DNA of 64,000 nucleotides from Argopecten irradians. Its lineage: Eukaryota > Mollusca > Bivalvia > Pectinida > Pectinidae. Each line of letters begins with the position of its first letter. Position 1 is the first letter of the stretch. The stretch lies in NCBI RefSeq assembly GCF_041381155.1, contig NC_091147.1, positions 33,188,909 to 33,252,908 on the forward strand. Reading direction: 5' to 3'. Below, piece after piece: positions 31,234-43,428 of this stretch. A program made the position numbers and the translations under genes. Below the pieces are notes generated by a model that saw only the letters and a list, made by a program, of their open reading frames with translations, was not told the origin of the DNA and made no database searches.

Positions 31234-31696
31234 AAACAAGGGGCCCAGGGGTCCTTTATCACATTAGATGTGTTATGCCGATTTGTTCGTAATATAGCTA
31301 CGGTGTTTATTTCCTCCAAGATTGACTCCAATTTCCTGTTAGGCCCTACCCTTCCCACAAGGGCGTTTTGGGGCAAAATGTTGTTTGATATCAGGCATAA
31401 ATTTATGGCTAGTAGCGATGTAAATGAGTTACCAGCGGTTAACCCTATTGGACTCTTCCCTCCTGCCCCATTAAGGCCAGAACTAAGACTTTTACAACTG
31501 AAGTCCCAAGGATGTTTCCGTCCAAAATTGGTTTAAATCTATGCAGAACTGTAGCTATGTAGCAATTTAAAGAAATGTTGACGGATAGACAATAGATTGT
31601 CGATGGACGGACGGGCGGACAGATGGACGGAGGGACGACGATGGACAACGCGTCATGAAAAAAGTGCACCTGTCTCTCAGGCCTGGTGATCTAAAA
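31234..31696 (+). mobile_element. hairpin-bounded repeat element, lineage 1
   Basis: The head is AACAAGGGGCCCAGGGGTCC. The interior resembles about two units of the 157-bp repeat at 45916 (CTCCTGCCCC, CAAGGATGTTT, ATGCAGAACT, AGCAATTTAAAG). A GGAC-rich tract (31607-31647) follows, then a tail with paired CACCTG and CAGG ending CTAAAAA. It is non-coding. Confidence 0.7.
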
Positions 31697-34600
31697 ACAA
31701 AATCCAAAAAGAAAATGTTTGCGACAAAATCCCTATTATGTCTCTTCTCTTTTCCCCAGAAAGCCAGCCGAACGGCTTATACATCTATATTCGTATATTT
31801 ATATTTTACACTGAGACTCCCATTACTCTGATGATAATCGTGATCTGCATTATGAGCCAATAAATGTAGCCTCGAATTGGTGTAGTAATATCTACATAAA
31901 TGAATGTGAGTCTTGTTTACTGACACCATGTTAGTCCGCGCGGAGAAATTGACATTATATTTCAATTAACATTTTGGTTATGAAACTTTTGAAAAATCTT
32001 TTAAATGTCTGGATAATTGAAAGTATACTGAAAAGCTATTGAAAAACATTGAAATTTTGTTATCTTTTCAATTTTTATAGGAACTATTTTTATCACATTG
32101 AACTTGGCTGTTGAGGTTAAATGGCTGAAGCGGGAAATTCTTATGTTCACTCGCATCTAAATTATATTTTACTTTGAACTAGAAAGTAAAATGTAAATAT
32201 AACAATCAAAGGATTGTTAGATTGCATTTATTGGATATATAAATGCAATCTGGGTGGCAGATAAATATTCATAGCGCCCGTGTATCTGTTTCACGGTTGC
32301 CTAATACATTAGGACATTTTACGGAATTCAACACAAGAGTACACCCCACCTAAAACTTCAGCAATATGGTACATCTTAAAAAAAAACCAAAACTCGTATT
32401 ATAAATCTGATATGAAGGGAAACTCATGACAGATCCTCTATGCAGGATCAGGGCTATTTTGTATCAGATTTATTCAAAATAAGGCATTTTTTACGATTGC
32501 CACACGATCTCTGGAGACAGTGAATTATATATAGATCATTATACAGAAATACCCGTTCTGATTTATATTTGCCCAAAGGGAAATGTCAATTGTATACTAA
32601 TGTTCTTCTGATGTAAATATTCCCTCTGAAGCATATGTAAAGAACATATTTTTGACAGAGAACATCAGTTTATATTAATTATATATCAATACTGAATAAT
32701 TAAAAAGCTATTTTCCATCGCTGTAGGCATGCGTCAAGCATACCTCATATACCTTATATTATATTTCTGCCTGGATTATTTCTCGTATTGCTTTTATTAT
32801 CACAAACTCACCGATATTTCATCATATAATTCATGTTTCGCCTTTTTCTGTTATATGGACATAACGTACACTGCAACTGCTTTACATGATAAATAATTTG
32901 CGTGCCCTGAGCTCGGCCTGAGGTGAGCAAGATTACATTTTACGGTCCAGAAATAGCAGTTGAGATGGGTTGTATTTATCTTGTACGCATGTTCCTTCCA
33001 CATAATCATGGAAAATAGCTGCTGTCGAAGAAAGATATGTCTGGATCAAACAACCAATGAACAGTTACATAATGTAAGACCACGATCGAGTGCATCGTGG
33101 GTTGCGATATGCTTAGAACGTCCCCTTGCAGCCGATGTGTGGAACTTGCAAATTATCAAATGCCTCAATGAAATAAATGATTTGTTTTAATAACTGGTTT
33201 ATGTAAATATAATAAAAGTACAACTCTTTATATTGCTGTACTCAATAACAATGCTGGAATCGTTTGTGCGATGAGATTAGATGGCGAGGTTTTGCCGTGT
33301 CGACACCAAAACAAAACTTGTATTGTAAGATACTGACGGTGTATTCTGTTTATCTTGCAACTTTTTCATTATACATGCAGATGGCATTCAAAACGAAAGT
33401 GTGTACTCCTTTTTACAGTATGTATAAGCCCGGCTGAATGAAGAGTGGATTAATTACGGATGAATTTAGTTTACAAATTTTGGCCGTTCGTTGTCATCCG
33501 CAAAACAATTGGTTAAAAATAACAATTTTTAAAGTATAAATTACAGATATATTAATAACATTCTGCGAATCTATTACGAACAAATGCGGATATTTCACGA
33601 ATAAAAGCGAATACGATAACGGATGCTCTCCCGTGAGGGGTACAATCGGTAAGATTATCCAACAATGCAGATACGTAACAATCCTCCAGACAAAGAATAT
33701 CCAGTCTATTTCAAATTCAAATCAAAGCAGGCAACTTTCTCTTTTCTGTCTTTGAAACAATTTCAGAACTTGAACAAGTTGATTGATATGTTGTTGGATA
33801 CCATTGTTATGCTGCATTGGTATTATTGCCGAGGACCCATTATTACAACTGTACTTCTCACCAGACTGGATATGATAGACAGATCTGTCGTTTTTTGCCA
33901 TATTTATACAGTAGTTTTGGTTTACGCAACACGTTTGTTATACATTCGCAAATTATTCTCAAATCAAATGCATAACAGACGCAATACAAACGCTGAACTC
34001 AATATACATTCGTTACAAATTATATTAAGTCGTGATTTCAACGTGATAGGTACGCTATACATTCGTGTTACACACTATCCCAGTTCGCTATAAAAGCCGC
34101 AAAACCTTGTCAGTTGCGGATATCAAAGAATAACAGCGGATATACAGCGCATATAATAAGCTTGTATAGAGAATATTTTGCAAAGGAATAGCGTATATAA
34201 TGCGAATGATTTCCGCAATCAAAATTTTGTGCAGTTCAAAAATCCTAGGAACGAAAAAACACGCCATTGCGGATAATGACGGACGTGTGCGGATATAGGG
34301 CGACAGATACAAGCACGATTTACGGACGCCAGTTGGACCGGGCCTTAAGCGATATTATTTCGATGCTTGTGACGTCACTTTACGTGACGGAATACCGGAT
34401 TCTGCCCGGGCAAGGATTGCAATAGTGCCCGGGCAAGCAGTATTTTGACGTCACCATTACATGACGTCATTATAACGTTGTGCTTCGATGAAGACGTCAA
34501 AATGGCGGACAGGCTGTTGTGTGCGGGGATGGAAGCAAATGTTGCTTTTCTACAAAAGACAGTTATTCATATTCTATAATATGACTGAAGGCAAGGCCTT

Positions 34601-34827
34601 AAAGGGCGCAGTCTGATGTTTCAGTAAACCATTCTTTATACAATGTTAAAAAGTCCAATTTAGGGAAATAGAGCCGAATTTTCTGTTTATTGTTTTATTC
34701 ATATATTCACACTCTGTCCTTGTCCCCAAACCCTTATTTGAGAAAGAAATCCACATTTTATTTCCGTAACAGATCTTCCGTTTTTAGTCAGCTGATTATA
34801 TTGAAAGTGGTCTATCACTTGGTAGTT
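31697..34827. other. gene-free stretch
   Basis: No supported gene. About 33425-34347 may be a diverged TIR element: the left end reads TAAGCCCGGCTGAATGAAG and the right end reads, in reverse complement, TTAAGGCCCGGTCCAACTGG. Its interior is rich in GCGGAT-like words on both halves. No transposase was seen. Open frames at 32960-33190 and 33665-34093 show no family features. Confidence 0.45.
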
Positions 34828-35136
34828 TCTGCTCCTGCTTGGCGCTCAGCATACAGGGAGTAGGACGACTGGTTCGCCCGTTGTCAGTATAATGTAACCG
34901 GGTGGGGTGTGTTGCTTGGTGTCTTTGGCGGCATGCTTCAATGATATAGCACTATAAAAAGGGCAACAGTTCCACTATACAAGAAGACACAACATTAATA
35001 TACCGCAGTCTTCCAAAACACGCACCTCGCACAACATACATGCAGCACACCGCATACATGGGAGGCCGTCCTTACATGACCATAGCTGTTAATAGGACGT
35101 AAATTAATCAAACAAACAAACAAACAAACAATCTAT
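34828..35136 (+). mobile_element. SINE-like dispersed repeat, copy 1
   Basis: About 310 bp starting GTAGTTTCTGCTCCTGC. It passes through GCAACAGTTCCACTATACAA and CATGGGAGGCCGTCC and ends in an AAAC-repeat tail (35110-35131). The simple-repeat tail and several copies in the window suggest retroposition. No clear tRNA boxes were found. Confidence 0.75.
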
Positions 35137-35613
35137 CATTTGAACGCTTGCAATCAAAGAACAATAGCACAGAGCTCCTGCCGGATGTTTTTCGGATCAT
35201 AAAAGCGTTTGAACCGCTTGATTATATAATGAGCTGACTTCAAAGCATCACATTCACGCTGATGGAATTTTTTACAATGGCGGTCGCAAACTGAAGCTGT
35301 CAGTGTGTAGGATTGAATTTGAAAGATTGTGTTTTTTCTTATATTTCATGTGTGTGTTACCTTAGAAGTGCTTCGCACTTCGTACCCTTCGTGCCCTTAT
35401 TAATTGATCTACTTTTAAATCTTCGTGAAGCTGTATCCCGGTTTATAGAAACACAGACTTCTGCAACAATTCATATGTTGTACTTAATGTAACAACGTGG
35501 TGAGGAAATGGAGATAGCGTAACGAGGTGTCGCTTGACGTGCTTCTGTTACGATGACATGAAAACGGGTCTCATGTGAGTGTGTATACTAAACCCATTAT
35601 GGCCTGGTTGAGA

Positions 35614-35711
35614 GGGCACTATTGCCTCATAGTATTGTCTCGTGATGTGGAAATGGAGGTCGGCTCGGGCATTATTCCATCACGAGACAATACTATGAGG
35701 CAATAGTGCCC
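35614..35711. repeat. perfect 34-bp-arm hairpin
   Basis: Arms at 35614-35647 and 35678-35711 are exact reverse complements, starting GGGCACTATTGCCTCATAG, with a 30-base loop. A C/CAC-rich tract follows. It is likely a very recent fold-back element. Confidence 0.92.
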
Positions 35712-35861
35712 CCCACCACCACCACCACAAGGGAAATCTCATAACGTCTGTGAGTGACATTGGATCGTCAGGTCTTTACATGTACATCGGTATATCGCAT
35801 GGGTTTCTCTGTAAAATGAAGTTTCTAGAGAGCTGTTGTTGGTCACTTGACCTTTACTATG

Positions 35862-35920
35862 GTGTACCCCAGGGGTGTAGTGACCGTAAGTGATCGTAAC
35901 CCCTGGAAGTCGAGGATGTT
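35862..35920 (-). repeat. solitary arm of the 26700 TIR family
   Basis: Contains CCCCAGGGGTGTAGTGACCG and TAAGTGATCGTAACCCCTGG, matching an arm of the TIR element at 26700-27031. No convincing partner arm was found to its left. Confidence 0.65.
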
Positions 35921-36478
35921 GTGACACCATCATTCAACTACATGGTTACCATATTAAGGTGTGATCAATCAAACAACGGTTAGACACAAAGAACGTTTTA
36001 AAAAAAATATGTCCCAGGGTGTGTTTTAATGGACGTTTTAAAATGAACTCATTTACAACAAGCTGATGTCCTTCTGGCAATATTCTCGTCATCCTTCACA
36101 GGCCACTTACAAGAATGTATCTCTTAAAGCATATCCTGGATTCAATGATTACCTGTTATGTCAAACTTTCCTATACGATGGTGATTTATTGTTTGAATAC
36201 TTTAAAGCTATCAATATTGTAAGTGCAGCAGGATTCAGACGTTACACACAGACATTATGACATTGAACCGGGTCGTACTCAGAGGTGAGTTTAATTCTTT
36301 AAGTTTGATCGAAAGTTCTTACTGGTTATATGATCACATACTCTACGCTTTTAACCAATAGTTTAAATGATGTGTGTTTGAATTTACATGTATACCTTAT
36401 TGTTATCTTCTGATCAAGAATGCGACATCGCCGCTTATGTGTAAAGCTCTGGGTTATATCCCCTGACACGTCCTAATC

Positions 36479-36740
36479 ATGGTAGTTTCTGCTCCGGGTT
36501 TGGGCTTAGTATAAAAGAAGGGATGATCAGTTTATCTGTTATCAGTTCAATGAGACCAGACGGGGGTGTTTCAGTGGGATGGTATATAATCATACAGAGG
36601 GAATATAACACGGATATACCACAGCCTCCCAAAATATATTCAGATTCATACCTCGGTGCATCGCAACATATTGCACACATGGGAGGCCGTCTCTAAATCA
36701 CTTTGTCTGTTACGTTACCTAATAAACCAACCCCAATCAT
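36479..36740 (+). mobile_element. SINE-like dispersed repeat, copy 2
   Basis: A shorter, diverged copy of the repeat at 34828: GGTAGTTTCTGCTCCGGG at the head, CCACAGCCTCCCAAAA in the middle and CACATGGGAGGCCGTC near the end. The AAAC tail is not preserved. Confidence 0.7.
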
Positions 36741-37069
36741 GGAGGAACGAAAGACAATTTCAAGAAATTAGCTATTGTTATTCGGTTTTGGAACAAATAT
36801 ACATTTTTTTCATTTAGAAATATGAAAACCATAAAAGTTTACAGAAAGTCGGAATCGAAACTTACTCTTTTAAATCAGTTTATTCTCTGAGTTTATTTAT
36901 ACATGCTTCGATGTTGATTTTACCTTGTAAGTTACTTCCTACGGGTTTTGAATCTAGATAGGGAAAGATTCTATTATTCTGTCTAACGATAAAAGTTTTT
37001 ATTTCGACTTTTGATTGCTTAGTTACAACTGCGACCATGTTTTCAATTTTTTTTCTATTTTTAGCAAAA

Positions 37070-38368
37070 ATGAAACGTCGACGTATATATATAAGGATAG
37101 TTGTTACCTTAGCGTTTGTATTGTGTGTTTGGATTAAAGTTTTCTACAAAATTTCTCCAAATATGCAACGTATTTCTCACTATGAAAACAACCAAACAGA
37201 GAAATTATTAACGACTTTCATAAAGATAAGAAATGTAACAAGTGATGAAAACAAACGTCTGGCTACAAATGGAATCAAGCACCTCGGTACGAAAGAAGAA
37301 CTTCCAAATGTTGTAATGCGTCCGACAATGGCAGACGATAGACATAGTCCTCGCACGATCTTAATGTATAAACCCGTACATTGGATTACTGATTGGATCG
37401 GTCAAAACGGATGGGATACATCCAATATATTCAAAAATTGTCCCGTTTCTAACTGTGTTTTATCAAAAAACATAACAAAATTTAACGAGGTTGACCTCAT
37501 AATATTTCGAGGAATATACGGAACAACTTGTTGGAAGAAATCAAAACTAGGGCAAATATGGATGATAATGGAGCATGAAACGCCATTTTCTTACGGCAGA
37601 TTTACAGAATGTCATCGTTATAAGTTCAACTGGACAATGACATACCGAAGGGATTCCGATTTTACATTGGTGCACGGACAATTTACTCATTCGTCAGGCT
37701 ATGACGAAAGAAAACTGGAGTCTATTATTAAAGCGAAAAAGAATGCCATTGTCGGTTTTATGAGCAATTGCAAAACACCATCTAAAAGAGAAGACTATGT
37801 AGAAAGACTACGCTCCTACGGTTTACATATAGACGTTTACGGACATTGCGGAAATCATACCTGCCATATGGATGGAAACAAATGGAAAACTGTTTGGAAT
37901 TCGACCGGTCGTGTAAAAGACAAAAACAATTGTTTCGGTGTATTGGATACTCCTTACAAATTCTATCTCTCATTCGAAAATAGCCTCTGTACAGATTACG
38001 TCACAGAAAAATCCATGCACCTGGTTTTACGCCATAACATTGTGCCAATTATCCGTGATGCCTCAAATCATACCTTATTCCATCCCCCGAAATCTTACAT
38101 ACATACAAATGACTTTAAGGATGTGACGTCATTAGCGGATCGTTTAAAGCAATTATTTGTGGATACTAATGAATATAAAAGCTATTTTGATTGGAGAAAG
38201 TACTATTCTTCACAGCCAATAACAGGGGTACTACAAAACGAGTTTTGCAATATATGTCATCGACTACAAAATTCAATGAAATATCAGCGTGTTTATAATG
38301 ATATAGACAATTTCCTGAGGAGGAAAGACATCGAAACTCCAATATGTAAGAGTGTAACAGATATATAA
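37070..38368 (+). CDS. alpha-1,3-fucosyltransferase (GT10), single coding exon
   Basis: A Golgi type II membrane enzyme that transfers fucose from GDP-fucose to N-acetylglucosamine in glycan chains. The family motif FYLSFENSLC-TDYVTEK lies at residues 309-325 when counted from the in-frame ATG at 37037. Earlier family blocks are WIGQNGWDTSNIF with CPVSNC, MEHETPFSYGR (about 175) and FNWTMTYRRDSDF (about 196). Several N-glycosylation sites are visible. I prefer the ATG at 37070, giving 432 aa: it starts MKRRRIYIRI, a short basic tail followed by a membrane anchor. A polypyrimidine tract with AG at 37063-37064 lies just upstream, so the ATG at 37037 may be intronic. Length is normal for the family (about 350-450 aa). 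The linkage made cannot be read from sequence. Confidence 0.92.
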   Translation: MKRRRIYIRIVVTLAFVLCVWIKVFYKISPNMQRISHYENNQTEKLLTTFIKIRNVTSDENKRLATNGIKHLGTKEELPNVVMRPTMADDRHSPRTILMYKPVHWITDWIGQNGWDTSNIFKNCPVSNCVLSKNITKFNEVDLIIFRGIYGTTCWKKSKLGQIWMIMEHETPFSYGRFTECHRYKFNWTMTYRRDSDFTLVHGQFTHSSGYDERKLESIIKAKKNAIVGFMSNCKTPSKREDYVERLRSYGLHIDVYGHCGNHTCHMDGNKWKTVWNSTGRVKDKNNCFGVLDTPYKFYLSFENSLCTDYVTEKSMHLVLRHNIVPIIRDASNHTLFHPPKSYIHTNDFKDVTSLADRLKQLFVDTNEYKSYFDWRKYYSSQPITGVLQNEFCNICHRLQNSMKYQRVYNDIDNFLRRKDIETPICKSVTDI

Positions 38369-39734
38369 TATAAATGTGTCAGTTGTTATAAAGCATTTAT
38401 AATTACCCAAATCTGATCGCATAAGTCTCAAGCTTATCGAAAGTAAACTGTATGTTTAAAAGATCTTCGATCATTGAGAAAATGATAAAAGGACACTATA
38501 TAATATTAAGACACGAGTCAATTTTACAAAGCAAATATGTTTACATTCACCTGCCTGTTCTACTATACACAGTGTGCGAACTCTTTTGTACGGTTACCGG
38601 ATGTTGCGATGGACGAAGCGATACAAATATTCTGAAGTTGAGAATGAGGTCATATCATATGTATAAAGTGACAGTGTTATTTTCATTGAAAATATAACAG
38701 AAATCAACAGTTGATCTTGCTACCACGTTGAGATTTGCAGTTTTACAGAGCTGTTCTTTTTCGAATCTAAAGTTAGACTGATCAGTGAAGCAAATCGGTT
38801 TCTCTGTAACAGAACCAGACCATTCCCACTTCCATGGACGAACTTGACAACGACTGTACGGGTTGTTAAGTAGACTAACTTTTGTTTGTGTACGGGTACT
38901 AGAGATGGTCTTGTAAGAGTAGTTGAGATTATAACTTTTGCTTTAGTGACGACGTTTCTGTAGCTTACATGTACTCATTTTTTCAGAAATAAAAAAAACA
39001 AACCAAGAAGCCATCACCTTTTAGATGAAATCATGGAGATTGAGGGAATCATAAAGTTGCATCACCTGTGTACGCTCAATAATAAAAGTTCATACTTCAT
39101 TTCACTGTTTCTCTTTTTCCCTGGCATTTACATGTAGTTATTTGGCGCGTAATGTTTTCATGCCTTTAAATCATTGCTTTAAAGCTGGTGAAATGTCTTA
39201 ATTGATCAAAAGCTCGTACCGTGATTAACCTATTGTTTTCTGTTCACGCGTAATCTATTTGTTGACTTGCTGATAAATTAAAGCAGAATATGCGAAAAAA
39301 ATGTATAAGTTTCGCAGTTAGGATCATAGTATATACTTTTTTGTACAATTTAGTTTTATACAGTAGTTGACTTAAAAAAAAGAATGATCTTTGAATCAAA
39401 CTGTCATACCAATGAGCCTATACCCACCATGTTTTACTACAAATACATTGGTTAAACAATTATTATTACATAGCAGACCTATTTTCATGTCTAGAGTTCT
39501 TTATATAAAGTAGGAGAATATATCATTTGAATTGCCTTGGCTTCCCCTTAAATATGATCCAAACTTGCTGCATTCTATTTTTAATTATTTCCCATATTTT
39601 GTCAACTCTGCACAGCGACGTATGCGCCAACAGTATTGATAACAATGGCTAGCCATACTCACAAAACAAACGACCTTTTGATATGTAGCTCGTTCTGTTG
39701 ATGTACACCAAAGAAGTGGTATAAAGGTATGTCT

Positions 39735-39812
39735 GAAAGGAGCGATTCGGTGTTGCTAGAAGTTTAGATTATCACTATGGAGACCTGGGTTCGAATCCTG
39801 GTTGGGAACTCG
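39735..39812 (+). mobile_element. tRNA-like SINE remnant
   Basis: A good B-box (GGGTTCGAATCCTGG) follows GAGACCT, but the A-box region is degenerate and no acceptor stem closes. It is better read as the head of a decayed tRNA-derived SINE than as a functional tRNA. Confidence 0.45.
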
Positions 39813-41009
39813 ACAGGAATTTTGTGTTTCCCCTGTATACATGTAATATATCACTAAATACAATAACCCAGGCATGCTGCTGGGTTTGAATGACTCCTGG
39901 AAGCATATGTATCATCGGTACAATTGTAGATAGAACTCGACATATGTTGCTGTTCCTGTTGATGTTGTTTTTTCCTGTTAAGAGTAAATATTTTGATCGT
40001 AAATTTCATCGGATAATAATCTATATTTTAATGGTAGGTAGTTGTTTGTCTTCATTGGAGATGATTTACATAGGGGTTGCGTATATGTGGAGAATTCATC
40101 GATGATGGAAAATTTTCCCTTTGCTTTCTGCGTCTGTGTATGTATTTCATATGGTATTTTTCGATGGTTTTAATTTGTATTGTACAATATTTACATTCAT
40201 TGTATATGTTACTAATTGAGATATAAGTATGTATCATGCATGTAAATTGCTGCTGTATGCAGCAAATTTCTCCAATACATACATGTATTTTTGTATAAAA
40301 ATAAAGTTGCAAAAGTAGTCACCGGAACTCCTTATATAATTACGTAATGTGCAAAAAATGGAACAATGTTAAGACTGTTTGTTAATTAGAAATCAATTGA
40401 AAGTTACGCATCGTGATGAAATGTGACAAAAATGTATAACACCTTTAAAGTGAACAGTCGGGCAAGGATGGCTAAAGTCGGTAAAAATGGTGTGAATGTA
40501 TCCAGTATAATTTCTTATGAAATGGAAAAATAAAATCTCTCGTCAAAATCTGTCTGCGTACGAAGAAATTAATTTAAAGTATGGAAATTCTAAAACGTCC
40601 TCCCGGCTCACTATGTCCGTGGTTACATTTCCACGCAGCCTCGCTTTCAATGCTTTCAACTTTTCTTTACTTTAATGGTCAGAACTTGGAAACTAAGCAG
40701 AACTTGACCGTCAAATCAATATGTGAGAACTTTTGGAAGGCCAATGAACGCATTTAGACTGGTTTTCTTTGCCCGACTATTCACTTTAAAACTTTAGTAG
40801 CAATAAAGACTTCGACGTTACTGAAGCTTTATGTGTATCCCTATTAAAACATATCAAAGAGGTCACTTTACATTCACTGATTAATAAGTTCCTGGATTGT
40901 AACTGTACATGCGTAATCGGAGGATCATCTCTCAGGGGCTTTTCCGACTCATCAACTAGAACATTTTCAATGTCGCAAGTCAACAGCGATTGACACAAAT
41001 TTCAGATTT

Positions 41010-41665
41010 GCAGCCATTTTGAATAATAAATGAAAATTGAATTTTTTTTTATCAAACGCTAAAAAACAGAAAAACTCACTGTAATTGCAGGTATTTTATT
41101 TGCTTAAATCAGCTTAGCCAATCATTATATTATTATTATTATTATATTTGGCGGCCATCTTGGAATGCAAAATGGTGGTCAGAATGATCCTAATCATCAC
41201 TAAAAATAAATATCAATAATTTGGGTGTAGACGCTTAAGAATGTTAACTTGAGTTTTTGCTCGATCATTTACAGAGTGAAATTCGGAAACATCTTTGATT
41301 TAAACGGACATCTTGGATTTCAAAATGGCGGTCATTTTGAAATTAAAATAAGAATCAAACTATACATGTTACAAACCCTACGAAAATATAAATACTCTCA
41401 TTGTATTTGCAGGTGGTTATTTGCTTAAAGTCAGATTGGTCATTAAAATGTATTATATACAGATATAGCTCGCAATGTAGGCGGCCATCTTGAAATACAA
41501 AATGGCGTCCTTCTACTTGACGTTTAACACTACCAGAATGTTCCTAGGTATCAATAATATGGGTATAGACGTTTAAAGTATGGGTCTAGCTGTTATAGAA
41601 CGTGAGATATAGGTCGCAGAAGGTGGTTTCTGGCGGCCATTTTGAAAACCAATATGGCGGCCAAT
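41010..41665. repeat. degenerate tandem repeat, about 160 bp, with GGCGGCCAT motif
   Basis: GGCGGCCATCTTG-like words paired with CAAAATGGCGG-like words recur near 41150, 41305, 41480 and 41632. They are accompanied by ATTTGCTTAAA and ATCAATAAT segments. The copies are strongly diverged. Confidence 0.65.
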
Positions 41666-42877
41666 AGAGTCCGTGATTTTTTGGGGTCCATTTTTTTCCT
41701 GAACCCTTATGTCCCAATGAAGCCATATGCAAAGTTTAATGCTTTCTTCAAACTTGAACGATTTTTATGCTTAGCCGCTCCACTAAAAATCTACTGAATC
41801 CGTATACCAATTAATTAACATTCCTTTGTTCTGTGATTGATCGTTACAAGGTCATATGCTGACTTTACCTGGTAAAGGCTTTGAAAGGCCAAAACAGTTT
41901 TACGTTTCCTTTCATCATAGTGGTTTTTTTTCAAATGCATGGAGTTTGATATATACGGATGCCTAACTAAGTTTTGTAGACAAACCGTCAGCAGGCCTAT
42001 ATACGACAGAATCTGGATGGAATGAGGCAGCAGCCTCTCCATCCTGTGGTGCTTCTTGAAGCCAAACGCCATCTTTTCTCCCATACCTCACAGGGATATC
42101 CCGTGGTTACTAGGGAAAAGATAACTCTTTCTCCCATACTTCACAGGGACATCCCGCGGTTGCTAGGGAAAAGAAAAAGCTGGGTACCAAGTGGAATTTC
42201 ATTTTTTTTTCTTTTGTCATGTGACAGCGAGGGACTTTCAAAATGGTTGCTCAAAGTAGCGATCGAAAAAGACATCGTTTGCAAAATGAGATGGTTCTTT
42301 GTTTTCAATACATGTCACTTCATAATATATGTGCGTTTTGAGAGAAAAATATCTCCACTATCGGTGTGTGCCAGTATGGGAACCACTGCAGTTGGCTTAT
42401 TTTTGTAATAGACCCTTACATGAGGTAGGTCAACCTGACTTGATTTTCTATCAAACGTCCGAATATAAAAGAGTCTAGAGGAGGAATCTCAATAGGGATT
42501 AGACTGTCACTGCTATCTCACTTTTTGTTGCACGCTTCCGTTTGTTGATGCGGTCTCGTTTTGGAAAAAAATACGTCATGTTCTATGTAAAGCTTGACTT
42601 CGCTCTATATTTAGAGGAGTATTTTCCTGGTCAAGTTAGGCAACTGACCACCCATATTGTTCGCTGTATGCATTAAAAATGATCTGAAGATTATATCTAT
42701 GTAGATCTACATGATACATTTTAATTTTGTAGTCTTTATATTTCATTGGGCGAAACCTACCTTTAACAGTTGTTTAAACCGCTGGACGGAACAGTTCATT
42801 CATTGGCGGTTTTGCCAATAGAGTTTATACAGAAACTATTTCATAGGGATATAACAACAGCAAAAAAGAAAAAAAAA

Positions 42878-43013
42878 CAGTTGTCGACTGGATTGTCGGG
42901 CAACAGATGATAGGATCCTCACACAAACTGTTCGGCCTTCGGCCTCGGGCAACAGTTTTTCTTCGGGACAAACAAATCATCTGTTGCCCCAACCCAAGTC
43001 AACAACTGTATGT
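42878..43013. mobile_element. palindromic element
   Basis: The left arm ACAGTTGTCGACTGG plus GGGCAACAGATGA pairs with the right arm TCATCTGTTGCCCC plus AAGTCAACAACTGT. The centre is GCCTTCGGCC-like. It is a short fold-back MITE. Confidence 0.75.
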
Positions 43014-43428
43014 TGTTGCCTTACCAGTCAACAGCCGAAACTCTTTCCCCGATGTGTTGCGTTTCCAATGGCTAAGGATTTTTAGCATGTGCAGATCGAC
43101 ATATGACGTATACATGTACGTATAAGTAGGGTAGCGATATTTGGAATGGACCTCGAAAATTAAAATAGAATTATATCGTTTAGCTCCTACGGGCATTCGG
43201 AACAGTCACTCAAAGTTGGAGGGAGTTCCCGCAAAGGAGTAGTATTATATCGATTCTTTATTGATGAAGTTATGCTTAGTGTAATATTCACGGTAAGCTA
43301 ATATTGTTTTCAATAGCAATTTGATCCCAGAATGTATCAGAAAATCAAATAATGTGAAACCTTACAAATCCAGCTTTCCAAAGGCATTGAGTATCCATAA
43401 TATCGTAATCAAAGATGATTTTCCACAT

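Larger units (their letters stand above)
38369..43428. other. long gene-free stretch with scattered repeat remnants
   Basis: No gene is supported. It holds a tRNA-like SINE remnant (39735-39812), a degenerate tandem region (41010-41665) and a palindromic element (42878-43013), listed separately. Around 42040-42180 a short direct duplication (CTCCCATAC, CACAGGGA, CATCCCG, TAGGGAAAAG) creates a 128-codon open frame with no family features. Confidence 0.5.

Noticed and set aside
33665-34093. 142-codon open frame
   Set aside because: No domain features; it lies in the interior of a possible non-autonomous TIR element.
39735-39812. Functional tRNA gene
   Set aside because: It has a good B-box, but the A-box is poor and no acceptor stem closes; a SINE remnant is more likely.
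42022-42408. 128-codon open frame
   Set aside because: Built across a short direct duplication; no domain, splice or codon evidence.
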